A stretch of DNA of 64,000 nucleotides from Halothiobacillus sp. (GTDB lineage: Bacteria; Pseudomonadota; Gammaproteobacteria; Halothiobacillales; Halothiobacillaceae). Of this stretch, positions 26,958-35,232 are shown piece after piece. The stretch spans positions 186,001 to 250,000 of the forward strand of contig JADQCE010000003.1 in assembly GCA_016278265.1 (NCBI GenBank), in the 5' to 3' direction. The notes below the pieces were generated by a model. The model did no database searches. It was not told the origin of the DNA and was given only the letters and a program-made list of their open reading frames with translations. Every line of letters starts with the position of its first letter. The stretch's first letter is position 1. The translations under genes were made by a program, and so were the position numbers.

Positions 26958-27674
26958 CTAGTCGTCGAGCGCGTCGCGTACGGAGCGCCAGGCGCGGCGG
27001 CTGATCATCAATGGCTCGTCGAGGTGATGAACGTGGCAGTGGTGCTGGCCGTCGTGGTGACTGACCGAATGGATCTGCGCGGGGTTGACCAGGCTGTTGC
27101 GGTGCAGGCGCAGCAACTGGCCGTCGAAGCGTTCCTCGAGTTCGTTGAGGCTTGGTTCGATCCAGGCCTCGCGGCGCCGGCCATCGGCCGGGTCGAGCAG
27201 GTAGAGGTGGGTGGCCTTGTCCTCGGCCATCGCCGCGATCACGTGCTCGGGTCCCAGGCGCAGTTCCTCGCGGCCGAGGCGCACGGTCAGCGTCGGCCGG
27301 CGGGTCTGCTGGCAGCGATTGGGTCGGCCGGCGCGCTCGACGGCCGCGCTCAGGGCCGCCGGCTCGATCGGCTTGAGCAGATAGCCGGCCGGGGCGGTCT
27401 CGCTGGCGGGCAGGGCGTGGCCGGCATGGGCGGTGGTGAAGACGATCGCCGGCGGCAGGTCGGCCTTACACAACCGATGGGCCAGCTGGATGCCGTTCTC
27501 GCCGGGCATCTCGATATCCAGAAACACCAGGTCCGGCACCTGGCGCATGGCCGCGCACGCCTCCTCGGCGTTGCCGGCCTCGGCCACCACCTCGATGCCC
27601 CCCAGCCGGCCGAGCAGTCGGCGCAGCCGGGCGCGGGCCAGCGGCTCGTCGTCGACGATCAGGGCGCGCATCAT
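26958..27674 (-). CDS. AlgR-type LytTR response regulator
   Basis: A 238-residue regulator with an N-terminal receiver domain (acidic pocket DDE at 8-10, phospho-acceptor Asp53 in FLDIEMPG, and K of LLKPIEP) and a C-terminal LytTR DNA-binding domain (about 128-235, with LLRLHRNSLVNPAQI). It matches AlgR of pseudomonads in size and context, being paired with an AlgZ-type kinase next to argH. AlgR controls surface behaviours in Pseudomonas; the targets here are unknown. Its ATG overlaps the kinase stop as ATGA, indicating translational coupling. Confidence 0.88.
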   Translation of the reverse strand: MMRALIVDDEPLARARLRRLLGRLGGIEVVAEAGNAEEACAAMRQVPDLVFLDIEMPGENGIQLAHRLCKADLPPAIVFTTAHAGHALPASETAPAGYLLKPIEPAALSAAVERAGRPNRCQQTRRPTLTVRLGREELRLGPEHVIAAMAEDKATHLYLLDPADGRRREAWIEPSLNELEERFDGQLLRLHRNSLVNPAQIHSVSHHDGQHHCHVHHLDEPLMISRRAWRSVRDALDD

Positions 27675-28762
27675 GTCGCCGGCCCCTTGCCCGCCCGCGG
27701 GATCACCAGCTTGACCCGGAAGCGCCCGTCGACCGGCCCGGCGCGCAACGAGGCCGCCTCGCCAAACATCAGCGCGAGTCGGTCGCGGATGTTCGCCAGC
27801 GCCATGCCGTTGCCCTCGCTACGATCGCGGCCATGGCGATCGGGGCCGGTGACGCGATCGTTCTCGATCACGAGACTGATCGACTGGCTCCCTGCCTGGC
27901 ACTCGACCCGAATCGGGCCGGGCTCGGCCTGGCGTTCGACACTGTGGCGCACGGCATTCTCCACCAGCGGCTGGAGGGTGAGCACCGGCAGCTGGGCATC
28001 GGGTAGCGGATCGGGCAGTTGCCAATCGACGTGCAGGCGCTCGCCCAGCCGCCAGCGCTCGATCTCGAGGTAGCGCTGCGCCAGCTCGATTTCCTCGGCC
28101 AGCGTGCTGGAGGACTCTGCCGCCAGCGCGGCGCGGAAGACGCGCGAGAGATCCAGCACCGCCTGCTCGGCCGCTTCCGGGCGGTCATGGACCAGCTCGG
28201 CCACCGTGTTGAGGCTGTTGAACAGGAAGTGCGGTCGGATGCGCGCGTGCAGCGCCGACAGGCGCGCCTCGGCGGCGGCGTTGATCTGGCGGGCATTGCC
28301 CAGGTGCAGCGAGAACATCCAGATGCCGATCAATCCCACCAGCAGGGCGATGGCGAGGTTGTGCAGCAGGAACTCGCCGGCGGTCTCGTGCGGACGCCAG
28401 CCGATCGATTGCAGCGCCCCGAAGGCGACCGCGCTGGTCACCGCGGTGACGGTCAGCAACAGCACCACGATGATGCCCAGCAGAGCCGGCAATGGCAGGC
28501 GGTCGAGCCAGCGCCTTGTGGCACAGAGCAACGCCACGGTCACCAGTGCGATCCAGGTCACCAGCCACAACGTCGTGCCAAAGCGCGTCCAGCGTTCCGG
28601 CCCCACGTCCGGCACCAGGGTCAGCAGCAGCGAGAGCGCCGCGCCCATCGCCAGCGTGATCAGGATCACCCGCGCGGTGCAGAAGGCCGGCAGGGCGGCG
28701 GGCAGCAGCGCGCGGTCGCGGGCGGCTTCCGTGGCGGATGCGTTGGTGGGCTGGGATGGCAA
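27671..28762 (-). CDS. AlgZ/LytS-type membrane sensor histidine kinase
   Basis: A 363-residue kinase with four transmembrane helices (about residues 30-55, 62-80, 95-118 and 130-152) and a His_kinase domain of the LytS/YehU class. The phospho-acceptor region reads RPHFLFNSLNTVAELVH, and the ATPase domain has PVLTLQPLVENAVRHSVE and GNGMALANIRDRL. The best start is TTG 28760-28762 with AAAGGAG seven to eight bases upstream; no ATG is available at the right place. It runs divergently from argH, as algZ does in Pseudomonas. Confidence 0.85.
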   Translation of the reverse strand: MPSQPTNASATEAARDRALLPAALPAFCTARVILITLAMGAALSLLLTLVPDVGPERWTRFGTTLWLVTWIALVTVALLCATRRWLDRLPLPALLGIIVVLLLTVTAVTSAVAFGALQSIGWRPHETAGEFLLHNLAIALLVGLIGIWMFSLHLGNARQINAAAEARLSALHARIRPHFLFNSLNTVAELVHDRPEAAEQAVLDLSRVFRAALAAESSSTLAEEIELAQRYLEIERWRLGERLHVDWQLPDPLPDAQLPVLTLQPLVENAVRHSVERQAEPGPIRVECQAGSQSISLVIENDRVTGPDRHGRDRSEGNGMALANIRDRLALMFGEAASLRAGPVDGRFRVKLVIPRAGKGPAT

Positions 28763-28940
28763 GCGGGCGACTCCTTTCGCGTCGATGCGCGGATGACGTC
28801 TATCTTGCCTCAAGGGCACACCGGAATCGATGCGCCCATCCGGCGGTGCGCGGTGGCTGCGATATACTCGCGCCACTTTCAAATTCCGACGGCGGCCGGC
28901 ACGGCCGACCCGATGCGAATCCGATTTCCCGAGGACCACC

Positions 28941-30353
28941 ATGACCGATCGCCACGACAAGCCAGCCGCCAAGCTCTGGGGCGGCCGTTTCTCCGAGCCC
29001 ACCGACGCCTTCGTCGAGGCATTCACCGCCTCGATCGGCTTCGACCAGCGCCTCTACGACGAGGACATCACCGGCTCGATCGCCCATGCCCGCATGCTCG
29101 CGCGCGTCGGCGTGATCACCGAGGACGAGGCCAAGAAGATCGTCCGTGGCCTCGAGGACATCCGCGGCGACATCGAGCGCGGCGATCTCGCCTGGTCGGT
29201 GGAGCTCGAGGACGTGCACATGAACATCGAGGCGCGCCTGATCGACCGCATCGGTGACGTTGGCAAGAAGCTGCACACCGGCCGTTCGCGCAACGACCAG
29301 GTCGCCACCGACATCCGCCTGTTCATGCGCCGGGCGGTCGACGCGATCATCAGCGAGGCCAACCGCCTGCGCCTTGGGCTGATCGACCTGGCCGAGGCCG
29401 AGGCCGACACGGTCATGCCCGGCTTCACCCACCTACAGGTCGCCCAGCCGGTCAGCTTCGGTCATCACATGCTCGCCTGGCACGACATGCTCGAGCGCGA
29501 CGTCGAGCGCCTGATCGACACGAGAAAGCGCATCAACATCATGCCGCTGGGCTCGGCGGCGCTCGCCGGCACCTCCTACCCGCTCGATCGCGACTGGGTG
29601 GCCACCCAGCTGGGCTTCGACGGCATCAGCGAAAACTCGCTGGACGCGGTCTCCGATCGCGACTTCCAGATCGAATTCCTGTCGGCGGCCTCCATCCTGA
29701 TGATGCACCTGTCGCGCATGAGCGAGGAGCTGGTGCTCTGGACCTCGGCGCAGTTCAATTTCATCGAACTGCCCGACCGCTTCTGCACCGGCAGCTCGAT
29801 CATGCCGCAGAAGAAGAACCCCGACGTACCCGAGCTGGTGCGCGGCAAGACCGGCCGCGTCTACGGCAGCCTGTTCTCCCTGCTCACCCTGATGAAGAGC
29901 CAGCCGCTGGCCTACAACAAGGACAACCAGGAAGACAAGGAGCCGGTCTTCGACGCGGTCGACACCCTGATGGGCTCACTGCGCGCCTTCGCCGACATGA
30001 TCCCGGCGATCCAGCCCAACCGCGAGCGCCTGCGCGAGGCCGCCCGCCAGGGCTTCTCCACCGCCACCGACCTGGCCGACTACCTGGTGCGCCGGGGTGT
30101 GGCCTTCCGCGATGCCCACGAGATCGTCGGCAAGGCTGTGCGCCACGCCACCGAGCAGGGCTGCGATCTCGCCGACCTGCCGCTGGTCGAACTGCAGGCC
30201 ATCTCCGGTCACATCGAGAAGGACGTCTTCGACGTGCTCACCGTCGACGGCTCCATGGCCGCCCGCGACCTGCCGGGCGGTACCGCTCCCAGGCGCGTGC
30301 GAGCAAGGGCCATTGCGGCGCGGGCGGCGTTGGATGCGTTCAAGATTGTCTGA
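28941..30353 (+). CDS. argH: Argininosuccinate lyase
   Basis: ArgH splits argininosuccinate into arginine and fumarate. The 470-residue protein has KLWGGRF at the start, [21 protein letters not shown]-like [12 protein letters not shown], and the superfamily signature [17 protein letters not shown] lies upstream of ATG 28941 and a TATACT hexamer at 28863-28868. The last ~15 codons (ending ALDAFKIV) have a near-duplicate 0.6 kb downstream, so the present 3' end may have been replaced by an insertion. A strong terminator follows. Confidence 0.97.
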   Translation: MTDRHDKPAAKLWGGRFSEPTDAFVEAFTASIGFDQRLYDEDITGSIAHARMLARVGVITEDEAKKIVRGLEDIRGDIERGDLAWSVELEDVHMNIEARLIDRIGDVGKKLHTGRSRNDQVATDIRLFMRRAVDAIISEANRLRLGLIDLAEAEADTVMPGFTHLQVAQPVSFGHHMLAWHDMLERDVERLIDTRKRINIMPLGSAALAGTSYPLDRDWVATQLGFDGISENSLDAVSDRDFQIEFLSAASILMMHLSRMSEELVLWTSAQFNFIELPDRFCTGSSIMPQKKNPDVPELVRGKTGRVYGSLFSLLTLMKSQPLAYNKDNQEDKEPVFDAVDTLMGSLRAFADMIPAIQPNRERLREAARQGFSTATDLADYLVRRGVAFRDAHEIVGKAVRHATEQGCDLADLPLVELQAISGHIEKDVFDVLTVDGSMAARDLPGGTAPRRVRARAIAARAALDAFKIV

Positions 30354-30370
30354 TCGTCTGGGGCGCTACC

Positions 30371-30393
30371 GGCGCTGAAAATCAGCGCCTTTC
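30371..30393 (+). terminator. argH terminator overlapping the toxin gene's 3' end
   Basis: GGCGCTGA-AAA-TCAGCGCC is a perfect 8-bp stem followed by TTTCCTT on the + strand, 17 bases after the argH stop. The right arm supplies the last codons and stop of the convergent toxin gene. Confidence 0.8.
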
Positions 30394-30672
30394 CTTCCAG
30401 TAGCCCGGTTGGCGGTGGAGGTGCATGATCGCCAACACCAGCAGTTCGTCGGCGTCATGGGTGTAAATGACGCCGTAAGGGAATCGTCTTGCCAATGTCC
30501 GTCTGACGGTCTCGTCCAGGTGCGGCCATGCCTGCGGGTGCTCGACGGCCCGTCGGAGCGCCGAGTGTATTTCCAGCGCGAAATCCTGGCCGAGTCCCGG
30601 TTCGAGCGATTCGTAATGCACTGCCGCCGCTTCCAGTTCTTCCGCCGCGGCCGGGTGAAACGCGACCCTCAT
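30382..30672 (-). CDS. RelE/ParE-superfamily toxin
   Basis: A 96-residue basic protein with the ParE/RelE pattern: opening MRVAFHPAAAEELEAAAVHYE, a central RRFPYGVIYTHDADELLVLAIMHLHRQPGYW block, and conserved Arg and aromatic residues in the last strands. ParE members poison gyrase and RelE members cut mRNA; the sequence does not settle which. It overlaps the antitoxin gene by 4 bases (ATGA), as usual for type II toxin-antitoxin pairs, and lies between the two argH tail copies. Confidence 0.85.
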   Translation of the reverse strand: MRVAFHPAAAEELEAAAVHYESLEPGLGQDFALEIHSALRRAVEHPQAWPHLDETVRRTLARRFPYGVIYTHDADELLVLAIMHLHRQPGYWKERR

Positions 30673-30893
30673 CCCCGCAGGCGGGCCCAGAGGTTGCGGA
30701 ACACGTCATCGCCGGTGATCGGGGTGGCAGAGCCGGACCGGATTTCCGCCAGCCGCTTCCGGGCCTCTTCCGCCCACTGATCATCCAATTCGGTCTTTGG
30801 CTGGTTCAGGCTTTTGAGCAGGGAATCAACCAGCAACGCGCGCTCCTCCACCGGGAGGGACGTCGCCTCGTCGAGCAGTTGCTTGGTGTCCAT
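30669..30893 (-). CDS. Addiction-module antitoxin (PF09720/TIGR02574-like)
   Basis: A 74-residue acidic protein fitting the small addiction-module component family: LPVEERALLVDSLLKSL followed by a W in DDQWAEEARKRLAEIRSG. This family is regularly encoded before a ParE/RelE toxin. GGAGG is 6 bases before the ATG. The pair probably autoregulates from a promoter in 30894-30945, though no operator was picked out. Confidence 0.85.
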   Translation of the reverse strand: MDTKQLLDEATSLPVEERALLVDSLLKSLNQPKTELDDQWAEEARKRLAEIRSGSATPITGDDVFRNLWARLRG

Positions 30894-30942
30894 CGGTCAC
30901 CTCCGGTCTTACGCTGAAAATTGAGTATGCCTTACTAGAGCG

Positions 30943-30990
30943 CTCCGAGCCCGGGCCGTGGCGGCGCTGGATGCGTTTAAGATTGCTTAA
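30943..30990 (+). pseudogene. Relic second copy of the argH 3' end
   Basis: The 16 codons before TAA 30988-30990 read as an ArgH tail (RARAVAA, then LDAFKIA and stop), against RARAIAA...LDAFKIV at the true argH end. The last 25 bases (30968-30992) match 30331-30355 at 21 positions. Nothing upstream of 30943 continues the argH frame. The simplest reading is that the toxin-antitoxin DNA was inserted or swapped in at the argH 3' end and left the old end behind. Confidence 0.7.
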
Positions 30991-31084
30991 TCCATTAGGG
31001 AATAGTTCAGCCAAGGCGATAGCGTCCATTTTTTTGGTAATGGATGTTTGTGGCTTTGGTGAGCGAGTCTGTCGAAATTAGTAG

Positions 31085-31567
31085 TTATTCGCCTTCGTAG
31101 TCAGCGTTAGGCCAGAGAGGAATCCCCACAGCTTTGTAACGGGCTAACGGATCTTCTCCATCCCAGCTGTCAGGCATTTTCCTGTTGAGGCCTGCGGAGT
31201 TAAGAAGCCTGTCCTCTTTCTTCGTTATCCAGACGGTTGTGTTGAATTGGTCAAGTGTCGAGCGAACGGAATCTAGAGTGATCGTCTCAAGAGATAGAAG
31301 CCTTCGTTGCAAATAGACGAATGGGACAGCGTGGTCGTAGACCATCTCGCTTTGCCCTGTTGAAAGGCCGGTGGCTGCTTGTGAACGATATTTAGCAGCC
31401 GCCAACTTGGAACCAAACCTCCGCTCCCAGAGGAAATGGACTGGTTCACGCAGCGCCTTTGAATATGCGGAGGGTGGCATTCCCAGAGTGCTAACGCGCT
31501 GGCAGTAGCGGACTGCCTCCGCGATTAGCTCTAGGCGAGCGACCTCGCTCATCTTTGGTCTGGACAA
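31085..31567 (-). CDS. Orphan protein of unknown function, AT-richer than its surroundings
   Basis: A 160-residue protein from DNA clearly lower in G+C than its neighbours. The start is TTG 31565-31567 with AGAGG five bases upstream; an ATG five codons later is an alternative. The second half has YDHAVPFVYLQRR, then VWITKKEDRLLNSAGL, KMPDSWDGEDPLARY and VGIPLW. This resembles uncharacterised proteins with an HNH-like Asp-His pair, but only one such pair is visible and no nuclease claim is justified. Its base composition and position beside the toxin-antitoxin pair suggest transfer. Confidence 0.6.
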   Translation of the reverse strand: MSRPKMSEVARLELIAEAVRYCQRVSTLGMPPSAYSKALREPVHFLWERRFGSKLAAAKYRSQAATGLSTGQSEMVYDHAVPFVYLQRRLLSLETITLDSVRSTLDQFNTTVWITKKEDRLLNSAGLNRKMPDSWDGEDPLARYKAVGIPLWPNADYEGE

Positions 31568-31617
31568 GCTTTCCTCTCTTTTTTAAGCGTTCCGTGATGT
31601 CAGTTGTTCCTAACTAC

Positions 31618-32253
31618 TTAGGGCGAGGATCTTGCCAGGGTGTCACCTAGCCAAGCTGAGATGTCGTCCAACTCGTTAGGAAGGATCCCGTGCTCGACCG
31701 GATAGTGCCTCTCGGTGATATTGCTCAATCCACAGTCGGTGAGGAACGCATTCAGCTTGCCGGCGGCATGCACGGGCACCAACGGGTCGTGCGTGCCGTG
31801 GCCGATGAATACCGCCGGGTTGCGGCCGTCGGTGGGTTTGGCGATCTGTTCGGGAGCGGCCAGCCAGGTAGAAAGCATGATCGCGGCCAGCGGCGGGCGC
31901 GGTAGGGTCAGGGCCAGCCGGGCGGCGAGCACGCCGCCCTGCGAGAAGCCGCCGAGGATGTAGGGATCCTCACCGACCTGGTCGGCGATCTCCTGCCGCA
32001 GGTCGGCGGTGATGCCGGCGAGGCTGTCGCGGTCGACGTCGATCGAACCGTTGTCGGCGATCAGGTCGAACCAGCTGGGCATGGGCATGCCGCCGTTGAG
32101 CGAGACCGGCGAGACCGGCGCATCGGGGCGATGCACGGCCCAGTGGTGGTCCGTCAGTGGCACGCGTTCGGTGATCAGGTCGCTGATCGGGGCGAGGTCG
32201 TCGCCGTCGGCGCCAAGGCCGTGAAACAGGATCAGGTGCAGCGGTCGGCTCAT
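31618..32253 (-). CDS. Phospholipase/carboxylesterase-family alpha/beta hydrolase
   Basis: A 211-residue serine esterase. It opens with LILFHGLGADGDDL (oxyanion region), carries the nucleophile Ser in GGFSQGG, the Asp in GHGTHDPLVPV and the His in YPVEHGI, the complete triad of the family that includes bacterial carboxylesterase EstB and thioesterase APT1. The physiological ester is unknown. ATG 32251-32253 has AAGGA upstream. It is divergent from pdxH. Confidence 0.88.
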   Translation of the reverse strand: MSRPLHLILFHGLGADGDDLAPISDLITERVPLTDHHWAVHRPDAPVSPVSLNGGMPMPSWFDLIADNGSIDVDRDSLAGITADLRQEIADQVGEDPYILGGFSQGGVLAARLALTLPRPPLAAIMLSTWLAAPEQIAKPTDGRNPAVFIGHGTHDPLVPVHAAGKLNAFLTDCGLSNITERHYPVEHGILPNELDDISAWLGDTLARSSP

Positions 32254-32344
32254 CGTCCGTGGTTCCTTTCTGGAAACGTGGGGTTTGACTGCCCTATAGT
32301 CTCGCACGGTAACCACTGACCTTCAGCGACCTTCGGGAGCACCC

Positions 32345-32992
32345 ATGGCGGGCGAATTCGATCACCGTGCCGACCGGCGCGACTACCTCCACGGCGTACT
32401 GCATCGCCGCGACCTGGCCATCGATCCGGTCGACCAGCTGGCCCAATGGCTGGTCGCCGCGCGCGAGGCGGACAACTTCGACCCCACCGCGATGTGCGTC
32501 TCCACCGTCGACGCGGACGGCTGGCCGTCGGCGCGCTACGTGCTGCTCAAGCACTTCGATGCACGCGGCCTGTGCTTCTACACCGATACCCGCAGCCGCA
32601 AGGGGCAGGAGCTCGACGCCAACCCGCGCGCGGCACTCACGTTCTTCTGGCCGGAGGTCGACCGGCAGGTACGCGTTGCCGGCACGGTCGAGCGATTGAG
32701 CGACGAGGACAACGAGGCCTACTTCCGCCAGCGCCCGCGCGGCTCGCGACTCGCGGCGATCACCTCCACCCAGAGCGCGGCGATCGAATCCCGCGAGGCA
32801 CTGGAGGCGCGTTTCGAGGAGATGGCCGAGCGCTACCCGGAAGGCGAGGTGCCGCGTAATCCTGCCTGGGGCGGCTACCGCGTGGTGCCGCGCGAATGGG
32901 AGTTCTGGCAGGGCCGCGCCTCGCGGCTGCACGACCGCTTCGCCTATATGCGCGACGGTGATAACTGGAAGATCGAACGGTTGATGCCATGA
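32345..32992 (+). CDS. pdxH: Pyridoxamine 5'-phosphate oxidase
   Basis: PdxH uses FMN and oxygen to make pyridoxal 5'-phosphate. The 215-residue length is typical. Motifs are MCVSTVDADGWPSARYVLLKHFD (in part), FYTDTRSRKGQEL, FFWPEVDRQVRVAG, and the C-terminal signature WEFWQGRASRLHDR. A TATAGT hexamer at 32295-32300 may be its -10. The ung gene starts within its stop codon region (ATGA overlap). Confidence 0.96.
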   Translation: MAGEFDHRADRRDYLHGVLHRRDLAIDPVDQLAQWLVAAREADNFDPTAMCVSTVDADGWPSARYVLLKHFDARGLCFYTDTRSRKGQELDANPRAALTFFWPEVDRQVRVAGTVERLSDEDNEAYFRQRPRGSRLAAITSTQSAAIESREALEARFEEMAERYPEGEVPRNPAWGGYRVVPREWEFWQGRASRLHDRFAYMRDGDNWKIERLMP

Positions 32993-33708
32993 CGCAGGCG
33001 GCCCTCGAACGCGTCCAGATGGAGCCGGCGTGGCGCGAGGCGCTCGCCCCGGTACTGCTCGATACGCCCATGCAGCAGTTGCGTGAGCGACTGGTCGAGC
33101 AGGGCAAGAGCGGCACCGTCATCCACCCCAAGCCCGACGAGTGGTTCCGCGCCTTCAACCACACCCCGCTCGACCAGGTGCGGGTGGTGATCCTCGGCCA
33201 GGACCCGTACCCCACCCCGGGGCACGCCAACGGCCTGTGCTTCTCGGTGCGCCCGGACGTCCGGCCTATCCCGAAGTCGCTGGGCAATATCTTCAAGGAG
33301 CTCGCCGACGATCTGGGGATCCAGAACAGCAACGGCGATCTCACCCACTGGGCTGACCAGGGCGTGCTGCTGCTCAACGCCGTGCTGACCGTCGCCTCCG
33401 GGCAGCCGGCCTCGCACCAGGGCATGGGCTGGGAGGCGCTGACCGACCGGGCCATCCGCGTGCTCGCCGAGCAGCCGCGCCCGATCGTGTTCGTCTTCTG
33501 GGGCGCGCAGGCGCAGAAGAAGGCCGCGCACGTCCACCGCCCCGAGCATCTGGTGATCAAAAGCCCGCACCCCTCGCCGCTGTCCGCCTACCGCGGCTTT
33601 TTCGGCTCCAAGCCCTTCTCGCGGATCAACGCCTTCCTCGAATCCCACAACCTCGCGCCGATCGACTGGCGGACCGGGGTCGAGTCTGGCTCCAAGTCGA
33701 ACAGCTGA
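32989..33708 (+). CDS. ung: Uracil-DNA glycosylase, actinobacterial-like subtype
   Basis: Ung removes uracil from DNA to start base-excision repair. The 239-residue protein has the catalytic-water motif as GQDPYPTPGHANGL; most enzymes read GQDPYHGPGQAHGL. It also has RPIPKSLGNIFKELADDLG, GVLLLNAVLTV and HPSPLSAYRGFFGSKPFSR. The whole pattern, including DPYPTPGHA and the PIDWR ending, is that of mycobacterial-type Ung as I remember it, suggesting an unusual subtype or old transfer. The start overlaps pdxH by 4 bases. Confidence 0.95.
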   Translation: MTQAALERVQMEPAWREALAPVLLDTPMQQLRERLVEQGKSGTVIHPKPDEWFRAFNHTPLDQVRVVILGQDPYPTPGHANGLCFSVRPDVRPIPKSLGNIFKELADDLGIQNSNGDLTHWADQGVLLLNAVLTVASGQPASHQGMGWEALTDRAIRVLAEQPRPIVFVFWGAQAQKKAAHVHRPEHLVIKSPHPSPLSAYRGFFGSKPFSRINAFLESHNLAPIDWRTGVESGSKSNS

Positions 33709-33728
33709 TCCCACGCCAAAGGCGCCCC

Positions 33729-33856
33729 ATTGTGGGAGCGACCCGCGGTCGCGAATCGCGCGGGAGGCGCGAGTGCCGGGTTCGGTGGTGTGCAACGTCT
33801 GAATCGGGGCGGTCGCTGGGGCGGCCTTCGCGGGCGGGGCCCGCTCCCACAGTGGG
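33729..33856. repeat. REPIN-like pair of inverted REP elements
   Basis: Two REP-type units face each other. The first (33729-33755) reads TGTGGGAGCGACC-CGC-GGTCGC; the second, on the other strand (33827-33856), reads TGTGGGAGCGGGC-CCCG-CCCGC. The shared TGTGGGAGCG head plus hairpin is the class pattern of Pseudomonas and Xanthomonas REPs, which are mobilised by RAYT transposases. No RAYT gene is in the window. The pair sits between convergent ung and radC. Confidence 0.75.
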
Positions 33857-33873
33857 GCCGTTTCACCGCACCG

Positions 33874-34545
33874 CTACAGCAGGCCCCGCTCGGCCATCGA
33901 GATACAGGGGCGTCCCACCACTACGTGATCGAGCAGGCGCACGTCGATGAGATTGAGCGCCTCGCGCAGGCGTTCGGTAATGCGCCGGTCGGCGCTGCTC
34001 GGTTCGGCGACGCCGGAGGGGTGGTTGTGGGCGAGGATCACCGCCGCGGCGTTGTGGCGCATCACGGCGCGCACCACCTCGCGCGGGTGGACGGCCGATT
34101 GGTCGATGGTGCCGAAGAACAGGCGCTCGAAGGCGAGCACCCGGTGTCGGTTGTCCAGATACAGCACCCCGAAGACCTCTTGGGTCTCGCCGTCGAGCTC
34201 GGCCTGCAGGAAGCGGAACACCGCCTGCGGGCTGGCGATGTCCGGCCCGACGCGCAGTTCCTCGGCGAAGTGCCGCCGGGCCAGTTCGAGCACCGCCTGC
34301 AGTTGGCAGAACTTGGCGTCGCCCAGCCCGCGGGCGCGGCCGAAATCCTGCCGCGAGGCACTGAGCAGTGCGCTGATCGAGCCGAAGTGCGACAACAGGT
34401 CGCGGGCCAGATCGACCGCCGAACGGCCGGCCACGCCGGTGCGCAGGAAGATCGCCAGCAGTTCGGCATCGGACAGGCTCGCCGGCCCTCGCGCCAGCAG
34501 GCGTTCGCGGGGCCGCTCGGTGGTCGGCCAGTCGGTGATGGGCAT
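33874..34545 (-). CDS. radC: RadC family JAMM/MPN-domain protein
   Basis: A 223-residue protein of the RadC/YicR family. It opens with [16 protein letters not shown] and [14 protein letters not shown] (helix-hairpin-helix region), and its C-terminal JAMM domain has the zinc motif [14 protein letters not shown]. Despite the name, a role in radiation repair has not been confirmed; the JAMM fold suggests a metalloprotease or nuclease-like activity. AAGGAGG lies 8 bases before the ATG. Confidence 0.93.
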   Translation of the reverse strand: MPITDWPTTERPRERLLARGPASLSDAELLAIFLRTGVAGRSAVDLARDLLSHFGSISALLSASRQDFGRARGLGDAKFCQLQAVLELARRHFAEELRVGPDIASPQAVFRFLQAELDGETQEVFGVLYLDNRHRVLAFERLFFGTIDQSAVHPREVVRAVMRHNAAAVILAHNHPSGVAEPSSADRRITERLREALNLIDVRLLDHVVVGRPCISMAERGLL

Positions 34546-34611
34546 GGTGATTCCCTCCTTGGAATCTCATGACAATTGATATCGGTTGGTCTGGTGCTTG
34601 CCCTGACCGGC

Positions 34612-35073
34612 CTAACCGGTGACCTGGTCCAGCCGCTCCCGGATTTCCTCGACCAGTTCGCGGATGCGATGGCCGAGGGTGGCGGTCGAAGCGTTACGGC
34701 TGCTCATGGTGCGCTTGCCGGTCATGGGGTCGCTCATGGACGCGCGTTTCCCACCGGTTACTCGCAGCATCACCATGTCGAACCGGCGCCAGAGGGAGAG
34801 TTTCAGCACCACGCGGACGGCCAGCTCGTCGCCGTGGGGCACGGTGTGCACCAGGCTCGCCTTGCCGCGCTTCATGTCGATGTCGACGGCTGGCCGCTCA
34901 CCGTCCGAACCGGTCGGGAGGCCGGCAATGTCACAGAGCCTCGTCCAGGCGTCGGCCAGGGCCGTTTCGATGGTCGATTCCATCGATTCGTGATCCGGGA
35001 AATCCGCCTTTCGAAAGCTGCGGACCAGGGTGCCGAGGTCGTCCGGCGCGTTGTCGGTTTCGGGGGAAGCCAT
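34612..35073 (-). CDS. Hypothetical cytoplasmic protein
   Basis: A 153-residue protein without signal or membrane segments and with no family I recognise. Its N-terminal 40 residues are acidic (SPETDNAPDDLGTLV), the middle (about 55-110) looks like an alpha/beta domain with KLSLWRRFDMVMLRVTGG, and the last 30 residues form an amphipathic helix (GHRIRELVEEIRERLDQV). AGGAGAGAC directly precedes ATG 35071-35073; the frame is open further upstream. It lies downstream of the MNIO operon on the same strand, 159 bases after the HvfC-like gene, so co-transcription is possible but not shown. Confidence 0.6.
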   Translation of the reverse strand: MASPETDNAPDDLGTLVRSFRKADFPDHESMESTIETALADAWTRLCDIAGLPTGSDGERPAVDIDMKRGKASLVHTVPHGDELAVRVVLKLSLWRRFDMVMLRVTGGKRASMSDPMTGKRTMSSRNASTATLGHRIRELVEEIRERLDQVTG

Positions 35074-35232
35074 GTCTCTCCTGTCGGGCAGTCCCTTATT
35101 GTGGCTCGCAACTATAGCGAGATCGTTCGACCGTGAACACTTGCCGCTGGATCGACCATCGGTGCCGAAGGCCATGGCGGCCAGGTTGGGCTTTGATTTT
35201 CCGGTGAATGGCTCGAGCGGTGGGTGCCGGGG

